Shown: positions 16,456 to 29,563, counted from the stretch's first letter. The stretch: DNA of 64,000 bases from Williamsia deligens (GCF_024171765.1 NZ_JAMTCI010000005.1:1-64000); one strand, 5' to 3'. Numbers and translations are program-made. Notes: generated by a model not told the origin, from the sequence alone.

Positions 16456-18213
16456 ATGACCGACCTCCCCTCCACCGCCTCCGCAGCCGGGGACCGCCCC
16501 GCCGATCTGACTCCCGGCCAGCGCGACGATGCGTGGCGGCGCCTCACGGAGGAGAAGTTCGACGTCGTCGTCGTGGGCGCGGGGGTCGTCGGGGCGGGCG
16601 CAGCGCTCGACGCCGCCACCCGCGGTCTGCGCGTCGCGCTGGTGGAGGCCCGCGACATCGCGTCGGGCACGTCGAGTCGGTCGTCGAAGATGTTCCACGG
16701 CGGCCTGCGCTACCTCGAACAGCTGGAGTTCGGGCTCGTCCGCGAGGCCCTGCACGAACGTGAGCTGTCGCTGCGGACGCTCGCGCCCCATCTCGTCAAG
16801 CCGCTGCCGTTCCTGTACCCCCTGACCCATCGCGTGTGGGAACGCCCCTACGTCGCCGCCGGACTCTTCCTCTACGACACCCTCGGCGGTGCACGCAGCC
16901 TGCCCGGGCAGCACCACGTCACACGCTCAGGTGCGCTGCGCGTGGCACCGGCGTTGAAGCGGTCGGCACTGACCGGGGGCATCCGCTACTACGACACCGT
17001 GGTCGACGACGCCCGCCACAGCCTCACGGTCGCCCGCACGGCGGCGAACTACGGTGCAGTGGTACGACTCTCGACGCAGGTCGTCTCGTTCCTGCGCGAG
17101 GCCGACCGGGTGAGCGGCGTCCGCGTCCGGGACACCGAGAACGGTGCCGAGACCGAGATCCGCGCGCACTGCGTGATCAACGCGGCCGGCGTGTGGACCG
17201 ACGAGGTGCAGGCGCTGTCCAAGGAGCGCGGGCGGTTCCGTGTCCGCGCGTCGAAGGGCGTGCACATCGTGGTTCCCCGCGACCGCATCGTCAGCGAGAC
17301 GGCGATCATCCTGCGCACTCCGAGTTCCGTCCTCTTCGTCATCCCGTGGGAGACCCACTGGATCATCGGCACCACCGACACCGACTGGAACCTCGACCTC
17401 GCGCATCCCGCGGCGACCCGCGCCGACATCGACTACATCCTCGAGCGGGTCAACGATGTCCTGAAGACCCCGCTCACCCACGACGACATCGAGGGCGTCT
17501 ACGCCGGGTTGCGGCCGCTGCTGGCTGGGGAGAGCGACGAGACGTCGAAGCTGTCGCGCGAGCACGCCGTGGCGTCCCCGTCCCCGGGTCTGGTGTCCAT
17601 CGCCGGCGGGAAGTACACGACGTACCGCGTCATGGCTGCGGACGCCGTCGACGCCTGTGCCGACTTCATCCCCACCCGCGTGGCCGACTCCATCACCGAA
17701 CGGGTCCCGCTGATCGGCGCGGAGGGCTACTTCGCGCTGGTCAACCAGTGCGATCACCTCGGCGCCCGCTACGGGCTGCACCCGTACCGACTCCGGCGGC
17801 TGCTGAACCGCTACGGATCCCTCATCGACGAGGTGCTCGCCCCCGTCGGCGACGACCCCGGTCTGCTGCAGCCGCTGTCGGCGGCACCGCAATACCTCCG
17901 CGTCGAGATCGATTACGCGGCCCGGTGCGAGGGTGCGCTGCACCTCGAGGACCTGCTCGCCCGCAGGACCCGCATCTCGATCGAATACGCCCATCGCGGC
18001 GTCGACTGCGCGCGCGAGGTCGCCGAGATCGTCGCGCCCATCCTCGGATGGTCCACCGCGACGGTCGATTTCGAGGTCGAGACCTACCGTCGCCGCGTCG
18101 AGGCCGAGGTCGAGTCGCAGCGCCACTCCGACGACGCCTCCGCCGACGCCCTGCGCGCGGCGGCGCCGGAATCCCGCCCGGAGATCCTGGAGCCCGTGCC
18201 CGTCCCCGAGTGA
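16456..18213 (+). CDS. glpD2: Aerobic glycerol-3-phosphate dehydrogenase
   Basis: A 585-residue FAD-dependent, membrane-associated dehydrogenase that oxidises sn-glycerol 3-phosphate to DHAP and feeds electrons to quinones. Motifs: FAD site VVVVGAGVVGAGAALDAATRG, SSRSSKMFHGGLRYLEQ, VINAAGVWTDEV, IPWETHWIIGTTDTDW and SIAGGKYTTYR. ATG at 16456 chosen by family length. Next to lpdA as in M. tuberculosis (Rv3302c glpD2, recalled), although an aminotransferase gene separates them here. Confidence 0.95.
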   Translation: MTDLPSTASAAGDRPADLTPGQRDDAWRRLTEEKFDVVVVGAGVVGAGAALDAATRGLRVALVEARDIASGTSSRSSKMFHGGLRYLEQLEFGLVREALHERELSLRTLAPHLVKPLPFLYPLTHRVWERPYVAAGLFLYDTLGGARSLPGQHHVTRSGALRVAPALKRSALTGGIRYYDTVVDDARHSLTVARTAANYGAVVRLSTQVVSFLREADRVSGVRVRDTENGAETEIRAHCVINAAGVWTDEVQALSKERGRFRVRASKGVHIVVPRDRIVSETAIILRTPSSVLFVIPWETHWIIGTTDTDWNLDLAHPAATRADIDYILERVNDVLKTPLTHDDIEGVYAGLRPLLAGESDETSKLSREHAVASPSPGLVSIAGGKYTTYRVMAADAVDACADFIPTRVADSITERVPLIGAEGYFALVNQCDHLGARYGLHPYRLRRLLNRYGSLIDEVLAPVGDDPGLLQPLSAAPQYLRVEIDYAARCEGALHLEDLLARRTRISIEYAHRGVDCAREVAEIVAPILGWSTATVDFEVETYRRRVEAEVESQRHSDDASADALRAAAPESRPEILEPVPVPE

Positions 18214-18256
18214 GCGGCGCCCGTCACCCGGCGACCGGAGCGAGGGGACCGGTGCG

Positions 18257-19168
18257 TCAGAGGGGCCAGTGGGTGCCGGTGCGGCGTTCGGCGACGTCCC
18301 AGAGTGCTGCGGCGAGGTCATGGTTCGACGCCTCGGCGGTCCGGCCCGCGAGCGCCGGCGCGCCCTTCAGACCGAACCGGCCCTCGACGCCGACGAAGCT
18401 GCCCGACGGCAGCGGCTCGGTGAGCGCGTACAGGGTCGGTGCGGCGCCCGCGTCGATGTCGTTGGCGAAGAACTTCCCGACGGTGGACACCACCGTGTGC
18501 GCGACCTTCGCGATCGGCCCGTCTCCGACGGACGACAGGTTCGACCGCACCCACCCCGGGTGGGTGATCGTCACCGAGACCGGCGACCCGGCCTCCCGCA
18601 GGCGCCGGTCGAGCTCGAGACCCCACAGCATGTCGGCCAACTTGGACTGTGCGTAGGCACGCTGGGCGTTCCATCCGCTGCGCAGGTCGAGGTCGTCGAG
18701 ACGCAGCGAGGTCATGCGGTGCGCGTCGGACCCCACGATGACGACCGCCTGGGTGATCCGGTCCGCGAGGAGGTTGGTCAGGGCGAACGGTCCGAGGAAG
18801 TTGGTCCCGATGGTCGCCTCGAAACCGTCCACGGTGTCCCGCCGCGAGACCAGCACCACCCCGGCGTTGTTGACGAGCACGTCGACGGGTTCGGTGACGC
18901 GGTCGGCGAAGGCGCGCACCGACGACAGGTCCGCGAGATCGAGCCGGGACACCTCCGTCGAGCCGCCGATCTCGCGGGCACGCTGTGCGCCGCGGTCGGT
19001 GTCGCGCACCGCGAGGATCACGTGCGCACCCGCGCGGGCGAGGGCGCGTGCGGTCGCGAACCCGACGCCGTTCGTGGCTCCGGTGACGATGATCCGCTGA
19101 CCCGTGCGGTCGCCGAGGCGTTCCGGGCTCCAGCGCTGGGCGGGGTGTGCGGGGGACGCAGCAGTCAT
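18257..19168 (-). CDS. Short-chain dehydrogenase/reductase
   Basis: A 303-residue SDR. The nucleotide site is VTGATNGVGFATARALA (about residues 29-45), with NNAG in VDVLVNNAGVV, the catalytic Ser in VIVGSDAH and YAQSK. It resembles the retinol/protochlorophyllide reductase-like group. NADPH is likely because of the basic residue after the first beta-alpha unit. The substrate is unknown. ATG at 19168 overlaps the stop of the glycosylase gene, so it forms the 3' end of an lhr-nei-SDR transcript. Confidence 0.88.
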   Translation of the reverse strand: MTAASPAHPAQRWSPERLGDRTGQRIIVTGATNGVGFATARALARAGAHVILAVRDTDRGAQRAREIGGSTEVSRLDLADLSSVRAFADRVTEPVDVLVNNAGVVLVSRRDTVDGFEATIGTNFLGPFALTNLLADRITQAVVIVGSDAHRMTSLRLDDLDLRSGWNAQRAYAQSKLADMLWGLELDRRLREAGSPVSVTITHPGWVRSNLSSVGDGPIAKVAHTVVSTVGKFFANDIDAGAAPTLYALTEPLPSGSFVGVEGRFGLKGAPALAGRTAEASNHDLAAALWDVAERRTGTHWPL

Positions 19169-19968
19169 GGGCTCGAGGGTAACGACAGCCCGGCGGGCGC
19201 GGGCTGACAGCGCGGACAGTGGTACAGGACCCGCTCCTCTGTCGTGTCGGGGGTACCCATGAACCCGCGCTCGATCGCGGTGCCGCAGCGCATGCACGGC
19301 CGACCGCCGCGCCCGTACACCCAGTACCTGCGCGCACGGGTCTGACCGGTGGTGGTGCGGACACGCGCCCGGTTGGCCAGGAGCAGCCGGCGGCAGAGGT
19401 CGACCATGGCGGGCAGGTCGACGTCCCCGGCGGGGGTGTGCGGGTGCACGCCGCGCAGGAAGCAGACCTCGCACCGGTAGACGTTGCCCACCCCGGCCAT
19501 CAGGTGCTGGTCGAGCAGGGCGAGTCCGATCGGCCGGGCGGGGTCCCGTCCGAGGTTCGCGACAGCGGTCTGCGCATCCCAGGTCGGGCCGAGCAGGTCC
19601 GGTCCGAGGTACGCCAGCGCCTCGTCGGGGTGCCGCAGCATCTCGCAGACGCCGAGGTCGAACCCGACGGCCTCGTGCGTGGCGGTGCGCAACACCAGGC
19701 GGGCGGTGAACGCGGGCTTCGTCCAGCGGGTGCCGATGGGATGGACCCGCCACACACCCTCCATCTTCATGTGCGAGTGGATCGCCCAGTCGTCACCGAC
19801 GTCGACGACGACGTGTTTGCCGATCGACCGCGACGCGAGGACGGTGCGTCCGGCGAGGTCGACGGTCGCGTACCGGGGGACGCGGAACTGGCTGGAGGTC
19901 AGCGTGTTCCCGGTGAAGGCGCGGCCGATCGCCGTCGCCGCCTGGTACGCGGTGTCACCTTCGGGCAC
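19165..19968 (-). CDS. nei2: Fpg/Nei-family DNA glycosylase (endonuclease VIII type)
   Basis: A 267-residue bifunctional glycosylase/AP lyase. Starting at the GTG at 19968 places the catalytic Pro2-Glu3 at the mature N-terminus (VPEGDT), which fixes the start. The helix-two-turn-helix segment (LMAGVGNVYRCEVCFLRGV) and a zinc finger (CMRCG...HCPRC) are complete. It removes oxidised pyrimidines and nicks the strand. It follows lhr with one base between them, as in M. tuberculosis (Rv3296-Rv3297). Confidence 0.93.
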   Translation of the reverse strand: MPEGDTAYQAATAIGRAFTGNTLTSSQFRVPRYATVDLAGRTVLASRSIGKHVVVDVGDDWAIHSHMKMEGVWRVHPIGTRWTKPAFTARLVLRTATHEAVGFDLGVCEMLRHPDEALAYLGPDLLGPTWDAQTAVANLGRDPARPIGLALLDQHLMAGVGNVYRCEVCFLRGVHPHTPAGDVDLPAMVDLCRRLLLANRARVRTTTGQTRARRYWVYGRGGRPCMRCGTAIERGFMGTPDTTEERVLYHCPRCQPAPAGLSLPSSP

Positions 19969-19969
19969 G

Positions 19970-24652
<4,683 letters not shown>

Positions 24653-24734
24653 CGGACCATCATCCACGCCGGGTCCGACATCCTTCGACGACGACGGCCG
24701 TTCACTCCCGCTGTCACGGTGGCGGCGGGGTCTG

Positions 24735-24763
24735 TTGCCCGCGTCGAATCCGACATCTAGAGT
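24735..24763 (+). promoter_or_regulatory. Candidate promoter of the cbtBA operon
   Basis: TTGCCC at 24735-24740 and TAGAGT at 24758-24763 are separated by exactly 17 bases. The predicted start, about 24770, is just before the riboswitch aptamer. Confidence 0.5.
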
Positions 24764-24764
24764 C

Positions 24765-24910
24765 CCCCACAGCCGAGGCGGCTGGGGAATCCGGTGGGAA
24801 TCCGGGACGGTCGCGCCACTGTGAGGCCCGCAGACGTGGGTCGAGTCAGGTTGCCACCGCCGCGGTATCCCATCCGCATCACGTGGGACGCGTCATCCCA
24901 CGAGAGGAGA
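24765..24910 (+). promoter_or_regulatory. Cobalamin riboswitch upstream of cbtB
   Basis: The leader has the classic cobalamin aptamer order: GGGAATCCGGTGGGAATCCG, GACGGTCGCGCCACTGTGA, and the B12 box GAGTCAGGTTGCCACC at 24843-24858. A 7-bp hairpin (CGTGGGA 24882-24888 with TCCCACG 24896-24902) directly abuts the GAGAGGAGA ribosome site of cbtB. This suggests that cobalamin controls translation initiation. It is the only riboswitch I see in the window. Confidence 0.93.
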
Positions 24911-24916
24911 TCTCCC

Positions 24917-25159
24917 ATGACCATGTCATCCATGGCGACCGCATCACCGGCACGGCGTGCCGGCGCACTCGCCCTCGACACCCCCGACGTCACCCTGATG
25001 GAGACGGCGCTCTGGCTCACCGCCACCACGGCGGTCGCCGCGCTGGCCTACTACTTCCTCGGGTACGACCAGGGCGCGGTGTCGGTGTTCGGCGCCGACA
25101 CCCACGTGCACGAGTTCGTGCACGACGCCCGTCACTTCCTCGGCTTCCCCTGCCACTGA
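24917..25159 (+). CDS. cbtB: Cobalt transporter subunit CbtB
   Basis: An 80-residue protein with one membrane helix (LWLTATTAVAALAYYFLGYD) and the family's His-rich C-terminus, HVHEFVHDARHFLGFPCH, a likely cobalt ligand set. It acts with CbtA in cobalt uptake for cobalamin synthesis. The ATG at 24917 has a strong AGGAG ribosome site that is in reach of the riboswitch hairpin. Confidence 0.93.
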   Translation: MTMSSMATASPARRAGALALDTPDVTLMETALWLTATTAVAALAYYFLGYDQGAVSVFGADTHVHEFVHDARHFLGFPCH

Positions 25160-25171
25160 GCGGGGCAGGTC

Positions 25172-26011
25172 ATGGAGAAGAAGTTCATCGGCGCCGGCCT
25201 GCTCTCGGGTCTCGTCGCCGGGTTGTTCGCGTTCGTCTTCGCCCGCGTGTTCATCGAGCCGCAGGTGGGCAAGGCCATCGACTACGAGTCCGGCCGCAGC
25301 GCGGCCGAGGAGATGCTCGCCGGGGAGCACGGCGCCCACGAGCACGGTGAGGTCTTCACCCGGTCGGTCCAGGAGAACATCGGCGCCGGTGTCGGTTCGG
25401 TCGTCTTCGGCCTCGCCATGGGTGCCGTCTTCGCGGTCGTGTTCACGGTGCTCTGGGCCTACGTGGGGCGCCGGTACCCGCTCGTGGACCCGCGCGTCGT
25501 CGCGGGGCTGCTCGCCCTCGGCGGGTTCGTTGCGGTGTACCTGGTGCCGTTCGGGAAGTACCCCGCCAACCCGCCCGCCGTCGGCAACGACGACACCATC
25601 GGGTCCCGCAGTGGCTCCTACCTCACGATGACCCTCGTGTCGGTCATCGTCGCGATCGCGGCCGTGGTGCTCGCCTTCTGGTTGCTGCCGCGCATCGGTG
25701 GGCTCTACGCGCTGATCGTGTCGGCTGCCGGCTATCTCGCGGTGGTCGGCGTGGCGATGGCGCTGCTGCCGGGCTTCGACGAGGTCCCGACCGCGCTGCG
25801 CTCGCCGGACGGGGTGATCGTCTTCCCGGGGTTTCCCGGTGACGTCGTCGGCGACTTCCGGTTCCTCTCCCTGGCGAACCAGATGATCCTGTGGACGGTC
25901 CTCGGCGTGGTCTTCGCCGTCGTCCTCACCCGGCTGGGTCGCAGGACCGACCCCGTCCCCGCCGACGCCGTGGGATCCGCCGGGGTGGGATCGGCCGGGG
26001 TCGACCGCTGA
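25172..26011 (+). CDS. cbtA: Cobalt transporter subunit CbtA
   Basis: A 279-residue integral membrane protein with about six membrane helices, the first at residues 7-25 (AGLLSGLVAGLFAFVFARV). The His-rich loop GEHGAHEHGE near residue 55 could bind metal. It starts 12 bases after cbtB and is under the same riboswitch. A short GSAG repeat (VGSAGVGSAGVDR) ends the protein. The next gene overlaps its stop. Confidence 0.92.
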   Translation: MEKKFIGAGLLSGLVAGLFAFVFARVFIEPQVGKAIDYESGRSAAEEMLAGEHGAHEHGEVFTRSVQENIGAGVGSVVFGLAMGAVFAVVFTVLWAYVGRRYPLVDPRVVAGLLALGGFVAVYLVPFGKYPANPPAVGNDDTIGSRSGSYLTMTLVSVIVAIAAVVLAFWLLPRIGGLYALIVSAAGYLAVVGVAMALLPGFDEVPTALRSPDGVIVFPGFPGDVVGDFRFLSLANQMILWTVLGVVFAVVLTRLGRRTDPVPADAVGSAGVGSAGVDR

Positions 26012-26517
26012 GGCTGACCCTCGTCGCCGCGGGGCGGACCGGTCCGAACCGGGATCTGCGCTTCGGCGGCGAGGGCTCGCCGCTCGACTCCCGCGGTCGG
26101 CGGGACGTCACCGCCCTGGACTGCCGGTTCGCCGACGCTGTCGCGGGCCCGGAGCGTTCTGTCGTCGAGACCGCCGCGACACTCGCCGAGCGCGTTGTCG
26201 TCGTCGACTCCCTGCGCAGCATCGATCTGGGGTCGTGGACAGGCCGGCGGCCCGAGGAGATCGACATCTCCGACCTCGGCGCCTGGTTCGCCGACCCCCG
26301 TGCCACCCCACACGGAGGGGAGTCGGTCGTCGACTTCCTCGGTCGCATCCGTTCCGCACTGCGGACTCTCGCCGGCGGCCCTGTGGTCGTCGTCGCCGCG
26401 AAACCGGTCGTCCAGGCGGCTGTCGTCGCGCACCGCGGGCTCGGCGCCGCGGACTTCCTCGGCGTCGACATCACCCCCGCGACCACGTGGGCGGTGGACA
26501 TTTCCATCGACGGATGA
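26008..26517 (+). CDS. Degenerate histidine-phosphatase-like protein of the cbt operon
   Basis: About 169 residues, apparently starting at a CTG codon (26008) that overlaps the cbtA stop as CTGA. No ATG, GTG or TTG lies in frame between the cbtA interior and the first family-like residues (LRLTLVAAGRTGPNRD). The fold resembles phosphoglycerate-mutase-like phosphatases, but the RHG signature reads AAG and the second catalytic His region reads VVAAKPVVQ. It is therefore probably not an active phosphatase. Members with similarly worn motifs accompany CbtAB in other actinobacteria, as I recall; the role is unknown. Confidence 0.65.
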   Translation: MRLTLVAAGRTGPNRDLRFGGEGSPLDSRGRRDVTALDCRFADAVAGPERSVVETAATLAERVVVVDSLRSIDLGSWTGRRPEEIDISDLGAWFADPRATPHGGESVVDFLGRIRSALRTLAGGPVVVVAAKPVVQAAVVAHRGLGAADFLGVDITPATTWAVDISIDG

Positions 26518-26534
26518 CATCGTTGCCGCAGCGG

Positions 26535-26554
26535 AACTGAAACACAATTCAGTT
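26535..26554. promoter_or_regulatory. Operator-like inverted repeat before the acyl-CoA dehydrogenase gene
   Basis: AACTGAA at 26535-26541 and TTCAGTT at 26548-26554 form a perfect 7-bp inverted repeat with a 6-bp spacer, and the pairing extends with one mismatch outside. It stands 27 bases before the ATG. The local sequence is AT-rich compared with its surroundings. TetR-type fatty-acid regulators bind sites of this shape; which one is unknown, as no regulator gene is adjacent. Confidence 0.5.
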
Positions 26555-26581
26555 TCATCACGGATGTGCTGGAGGCGACAG

Positions 26582-27802
26582 ATGTACGAGTGGTCCGACG
26601 AGGATCTGATGATCCGCGATGCACTGCGGGGCTTCATCGACAAGGAGGTGCGTCCGCACCTCGACGAGCTCGAGACCGGCGTGCTGCCGCCCTACGACAT
26701 CGCGCGCAAGCTGTACACCACCTTCGGCGTGGACCAGATGGCCCGCGAGGGTCTGGAGAAGGAACTCGAGTCGGAGGCGACCGGGGAGGCCAAGCCCGGT
26801 GCGGTCAGCGGCGGGATGGGCGACAGCACCTTCATGCTGCTCAACACCGAGCTCGCGGGCGTCAGCCTCGGCATCATCGCGTCGTTGGGCGTCTGCCAGT
26901 TGACCGTCGGCACCATCCGCTCGAAGGGCACGCTGGCGCAGAAGAAGCGCTGGCTCCCGGAGCTCGTGACCCTGGAGAAGATCGGCGCCTGGGCCATCAC
27001 CGAGCCCGATTCGGGATCCGACGCGCTCGGCGGCATGAAGACGACGGTCAAGCGTGACGGCGACGACTACATCCTCAAGGGCCAGAAGACGTTCATCACC
27101 AACGGTCCCTACGCCGACACCATCGTCGTCTTCGCCAAGCTCGACGAGGGCGACGGGACGCCGATCCGTGACCGCAAGGTCCTGTCGTTCGTGCTCGACA
27201 AGGGCATGGAGGGCCTGACGCAGGGCAAGCCGTTCAAGAAGATGGGCATGATGAGCTCGCCCACCGGTGAGCTGTTCTTCGACAACGTGCGCGTCTCGCC
27301 GGACCGCCTGCTCGGCGAGACCGAGGACACCGGCGCGGACACCCGCGGCGGCGAGGGCGCCAAGGCCGGCTTCACCATGGAGCGCGTCGGGATCGCGGCG
27401 CTGTCGCTCGGGATCATCAACGAATGTCTGCGGCTCTCGGTCGACTACGCGCGCAACCGCACCCTGTGGGGCAAGAACATCGGGCAGTTCCAGCTGATCC
27501 AGCTCAAGCTCGCCGAGATGGAGATCGCGCGGATCAACGTGCAGAACATGATCTTCAGCGCGCTCGAGCGCGGCAAGGACCGCAAGTCGATCTCCCTGGC
27601 CGAGGCGTCGGCGATGAAGCTGTACTCGTCGAAGGCCGCCACCGACGTCGCGATGGAGGCGGTGCAGCTGTTCGGCGGCAACGGCTACATGGCCGAGTAC
27701 CGCGTCGAGCAGCTCGCCCGTGACGCCAAGTCGCTCATGATCTACGCCGGCAGCAACGAGATCCAGGTGACCCACGTGGCGAAGGGTCTGCTCGCGGGTT
27801 GA
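26582..27802 (+). CDS. Acyl-CoA dehydrogenase
   Basis: A 406-residue flavoenzyme of fatty-acid or branched-chain acyl-CoA oxidation. Motifs: WAITEPDSGSDALGGM, KTFITNGPYAD, the C-terminal QLFGGNGYMAEYRVEQLARD and IYAGSNEIQ. The usual catalytic Glu of medium-chain enzymes (YEGT) is Ala here; a Glu in the FTMERVGIAA helix is placed as in long-chain and isovaleryl-CoA types and probably serves. The ATG at 26582 follows a GGAGGCGA ribosome site. It is monocistronic, with its own operator-like repeat and terminator. Confidence 0.93.
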   Translation: MYEWSDEDLMIRDALRGFIDKEVRPHLDELETGVLPPYDIARKLYTTFGVDQMAREGLEKELESEATGEAKPGAVSGGMGDSTFMLLNTELAGVSLGIIASLGVCQLTVGTIRSKGTLAQKKRWLPELVTLEKIGAWAITEPDSGSDALGGMKTTVKRDGDDYILKGQKTFITNGPYADTIVVFAKLDEGDGTPIRDRKVLSFVLDKGMEGLTQGKPFKKMGMMSSPTGELFFDNVRVSPDRLLGETEDTGADTRGGEGAKAGFTMERVGIAALSLGIINECLRLSVDYARNRTLWGKNIGQFQLIQLKLAEMEIARINVQNMIFSALERGKDRKSISLAEASAMKLYSSKAATDVAMEAVQLFGGNGYMAEYRVEQLARDAKSLMIYAGSNEIQVTHVAKGLLAG

Positions 27803-27820
27803 CCCACCCGACCACGACGA

Positions 27821-27860
27821 CGGCGCCCGGCCCCCCCGAGAGGGGACCGGGCGCCGTTTG
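27821..27860 (+). terminator. Intrinsic terminator after the acyl-CoA dehydrogenase gene
   Basis: CGGCGCCCGG at 27821-27830 pairs perfectly with CCGGGCGCCG at 27847-27856. It is followed by a short T-rich stretch (TTTGTCGTT), an intrinsic terminator form common in GC-rich actinobacteria. Confidence 0.8.
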
Positions 27861-27873
27861 TCGTTCGTCGAGC

Positions 27874-28000
27874 GTGCATCAGATACACGCGATCGTGCAC
27901 TCGATCCCGTGGGCCGCACGGTCGACGCGATCTACGGCACGGTCGGCGGGATCTGGTGCACGCTCGGCGGGAAGTTTGTGCACGGTCGGCGGGTTGCGGT
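27874..28000. repeat. Degenerate direct-repeat array, period about 21 bp, six units
   Basis: Units starting with GCAC/GCAT at 27876, 27897, 27916, 27937, 27958 and 27980 are spaced 19-22 bases apart. The last three share GCACGGTCGGCGGG almost exactly. No open frame uses them. They end about ten bases before the stop of the convergent mycolyltransferase-like gene. Confidence 0.6.
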
Positions 28001-28009
28001 GGGAGCCGC

Positions 28010-29065
28010 TCAGGCGCCGATGGCGCGCCCGATCTGCGGCCAGGACCGGTGCAGCTGGTCCTGCCAGTAGAGCCAGGAGTGCGTGCCCTGGGGCGGGAAG
28101 TCGCCCGTGAACGGGATCTTCAGCGCGTTCAGACGGTCGGCCAGCTGATGGGTGCACTGGTTGACCGCGGCCTCGATCGGCCCACCGAGGATGATCTGCT
28201 GGTCGAGGCTGGTGCCGGGCTGGATCGACTGCGGGTTGTCGTACTTCCCGGGCAGACCCGACGAGCTGGAGATCCACAGGCTCATACCGCGCAGGCGCGC
28301 CGCGTTGATGATGGCGTCGTGGTCGCGCCACCCCGGGCCGTTGTAGGGGCCCCACATGTTCTCGGGGTTCGCGCCCCCGCGCGACGAGACGACCAGGCGC
28401 ACATAGGTCTGACCGGCGGGACCTGCGGTCGACGCGCAGCCGCTGTAGGCACCGACGGCCTTGTACACGCCGGGGTGCTCGATCCCGAGGTTCAGCACGG
28501 ACGTCCCCGAGGACGAGATGCCGGCGACGGCGTTCTTGCCGGACCCGTTCAGGGCCTTGTCGACGATGGGCGGCAGCTCGGTGCCGAGGAACGTCGACCA
28601 CTTGTTGCGGCCGAGCACCGGGTCGTCGCGCTGCCAGTCCGTGTAATAGGTGAACGCACCGGAGTTGGGGGTCACCACCGTGACGTCCTTGTCGGCGAAG
28701 AACTGCACGACGTCGGTCTGGCGCTGCCACGTCGCGGCGTCCTCACCGCCGCCGGCGCCGTTGAGGAGGTAGAAGACGGGCCGGGGCTTGCTGCGGTCGC
28801 GCGGGAGGATCACCGACAACGGGACGTCGCGGTTCATCGCGGCCGAGTGCACGGTGATGTCGAGTCGTCGGGCGTCGACGCGCGTGACATTCACCAGCTC
28901 GGAGCCGTCGGCGGACCGGGCGCCGGGTGCGGGCAGTCCGGGATCGGCGCTCGCGACCGCGGTCGGGGTCAGTACGCCGGCCAGGAGTGCGCCGGCGACG
29001 AGGGCCACCCGCGCGGTGCGCCGTCGGCGCGTACGCCCGCCGGAGGGGGTGATGGAAGTGAGCAC
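28010..29065 (-). CDS. Secreted antigen-85-like mycolyltransferase/esterase (first paralog)
   Basis: A 351-residue exported alpha/beta-hydrolase from the GTG at 29065, which has AGGGA upstream. The signal peptide has RTRRRRTAR, a hydrophobic stretch and a VASA-DPG cleavage site near residue 43. The nucleophile is in AGISSSGTS (cf. GLSMSG of antigen 85) and the catalytic His in GTHSWLYWQDQL. Antigen-85 enzymes move mycolic acids between trehalose and arabinogalactan outside the membrane. A paralog sits at 46168-47211 inside the acyltransferase island; the two share TDWQRDDP, ELPP and HSW-YWQDQLHRSWP. Confidence 0.88.
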   Translation of the reverse strand: MLTSITPSGGRTRRRRTARVALVAGALLAGVLTPTAVASADPGLPAPGARSADGSELVNVTRVDARRLDITVHSAAMNRDVPLSVILPRDRSKPRPVFYLLNGAGGGEDAATWQRQTDVVQFFADKDVTVVTPNSGAFTYYTDWQRDDPVLGRNKWSTFLGTELPPIVDKALNGSGKNAVAGISSSGTSVLNLGIEHPGVYKAVGAYSGCASTAGPAGQTYVRLVVSSRGGANPENMWGPYNGPGWRDHDAIINAARLRGMSLWISSSSGLPGKYDNPQSIQPGTSLDQQIILGGPIEAAVNQCTHQLADRLNALKIPFTGDFPPQGTHSWLYWQDQLHRSWPQIGRAIGA

Positions 29066-29146
29066 TGTCGTCCCTAACTGTCGCGAAAACCGCCCCCGCG
29101 GCACCGGTGTCGTGAGCACACCGGTTCCGATCGACCCGGCGAAACT

Positions 29147-29563
29147 CTACTCGACCACGGTCAGCCCGAGCGCGCCGTCGGCGAAACGTCCGACGGCGGC
29201 GGTCGCCGCTGCGAGAGCGTCGTGGGCACCCTCGACCGTGGTGACGCCCGTGACCATTCGTGCGGTGGTCGTCGACGGGTCCGGCAGCAGGACGACGAGG
29301 GCGATCAGCTCGCCGGTCGTCGGCACGCACACGGCCCACGTGAGACGTGTTCCGTCGTGCCATCCCTGGGCTGCGCGGACGACCGCGGCCTGCGGTGTGT
29401 CGCCGTCGAGGACATCGGGGTCGGTGAGAGCCGCGAGCGCGGGGACGTCGGTGACCCGCTCGTCGTCGCGGAGCGCGCGCAGATACCAGGCACCCGCGTT
29501 GATCTCGACCGGGTCCATCCCCGACGGGTCCGCGGTGTCGTGTGCACCGCGGTCGGGGCTCAC
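29147..29563 (-). CDS. Short protein resembling a truncated GNAT acetyltransferase, coupled to accA3
   Basis: A 138-residue protein whose GTG start overlaps the accA3 stop (GTGA). [19 protein letters not shown] and [20 protein letters not shown] resemble the first strands of RimJ/RimL-type N-acetyltransferases. It stops before the acetyl-CoA binding motif of that family, so it is either a degenerate or a minimal form. Tight coupling to accA3 suggests shared expression. Function unknown. Confidence 0.6.
   Translation of the reverse strand: MSPDRGAHDTADPSGMDPVEINAGAWYLRALRDDERVTDVPALAALTDPDVLDGDTPQAAVVRAAQGWHDGTRLTWAVCVPTTGELIALVVLLPDPSTTTARMVTGVTTVEGAHDALAAATAAVGRFADGALGLTVVE

Noticed and set aside
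26008-26517. Frameshifted pseudogene call for the third cbt gene
   Set aside because: The frame is open for its full family-like length and only lacks a standard start codon and catalytic residues, so a CTG-started, non-catalytic protein is the simpler reading.
27874-28000. A CRISPR array
   Set aside because: Units are degenerate, total period is only about 21 bp with no repeat-spacer alternation, and no cas gene is in the window.
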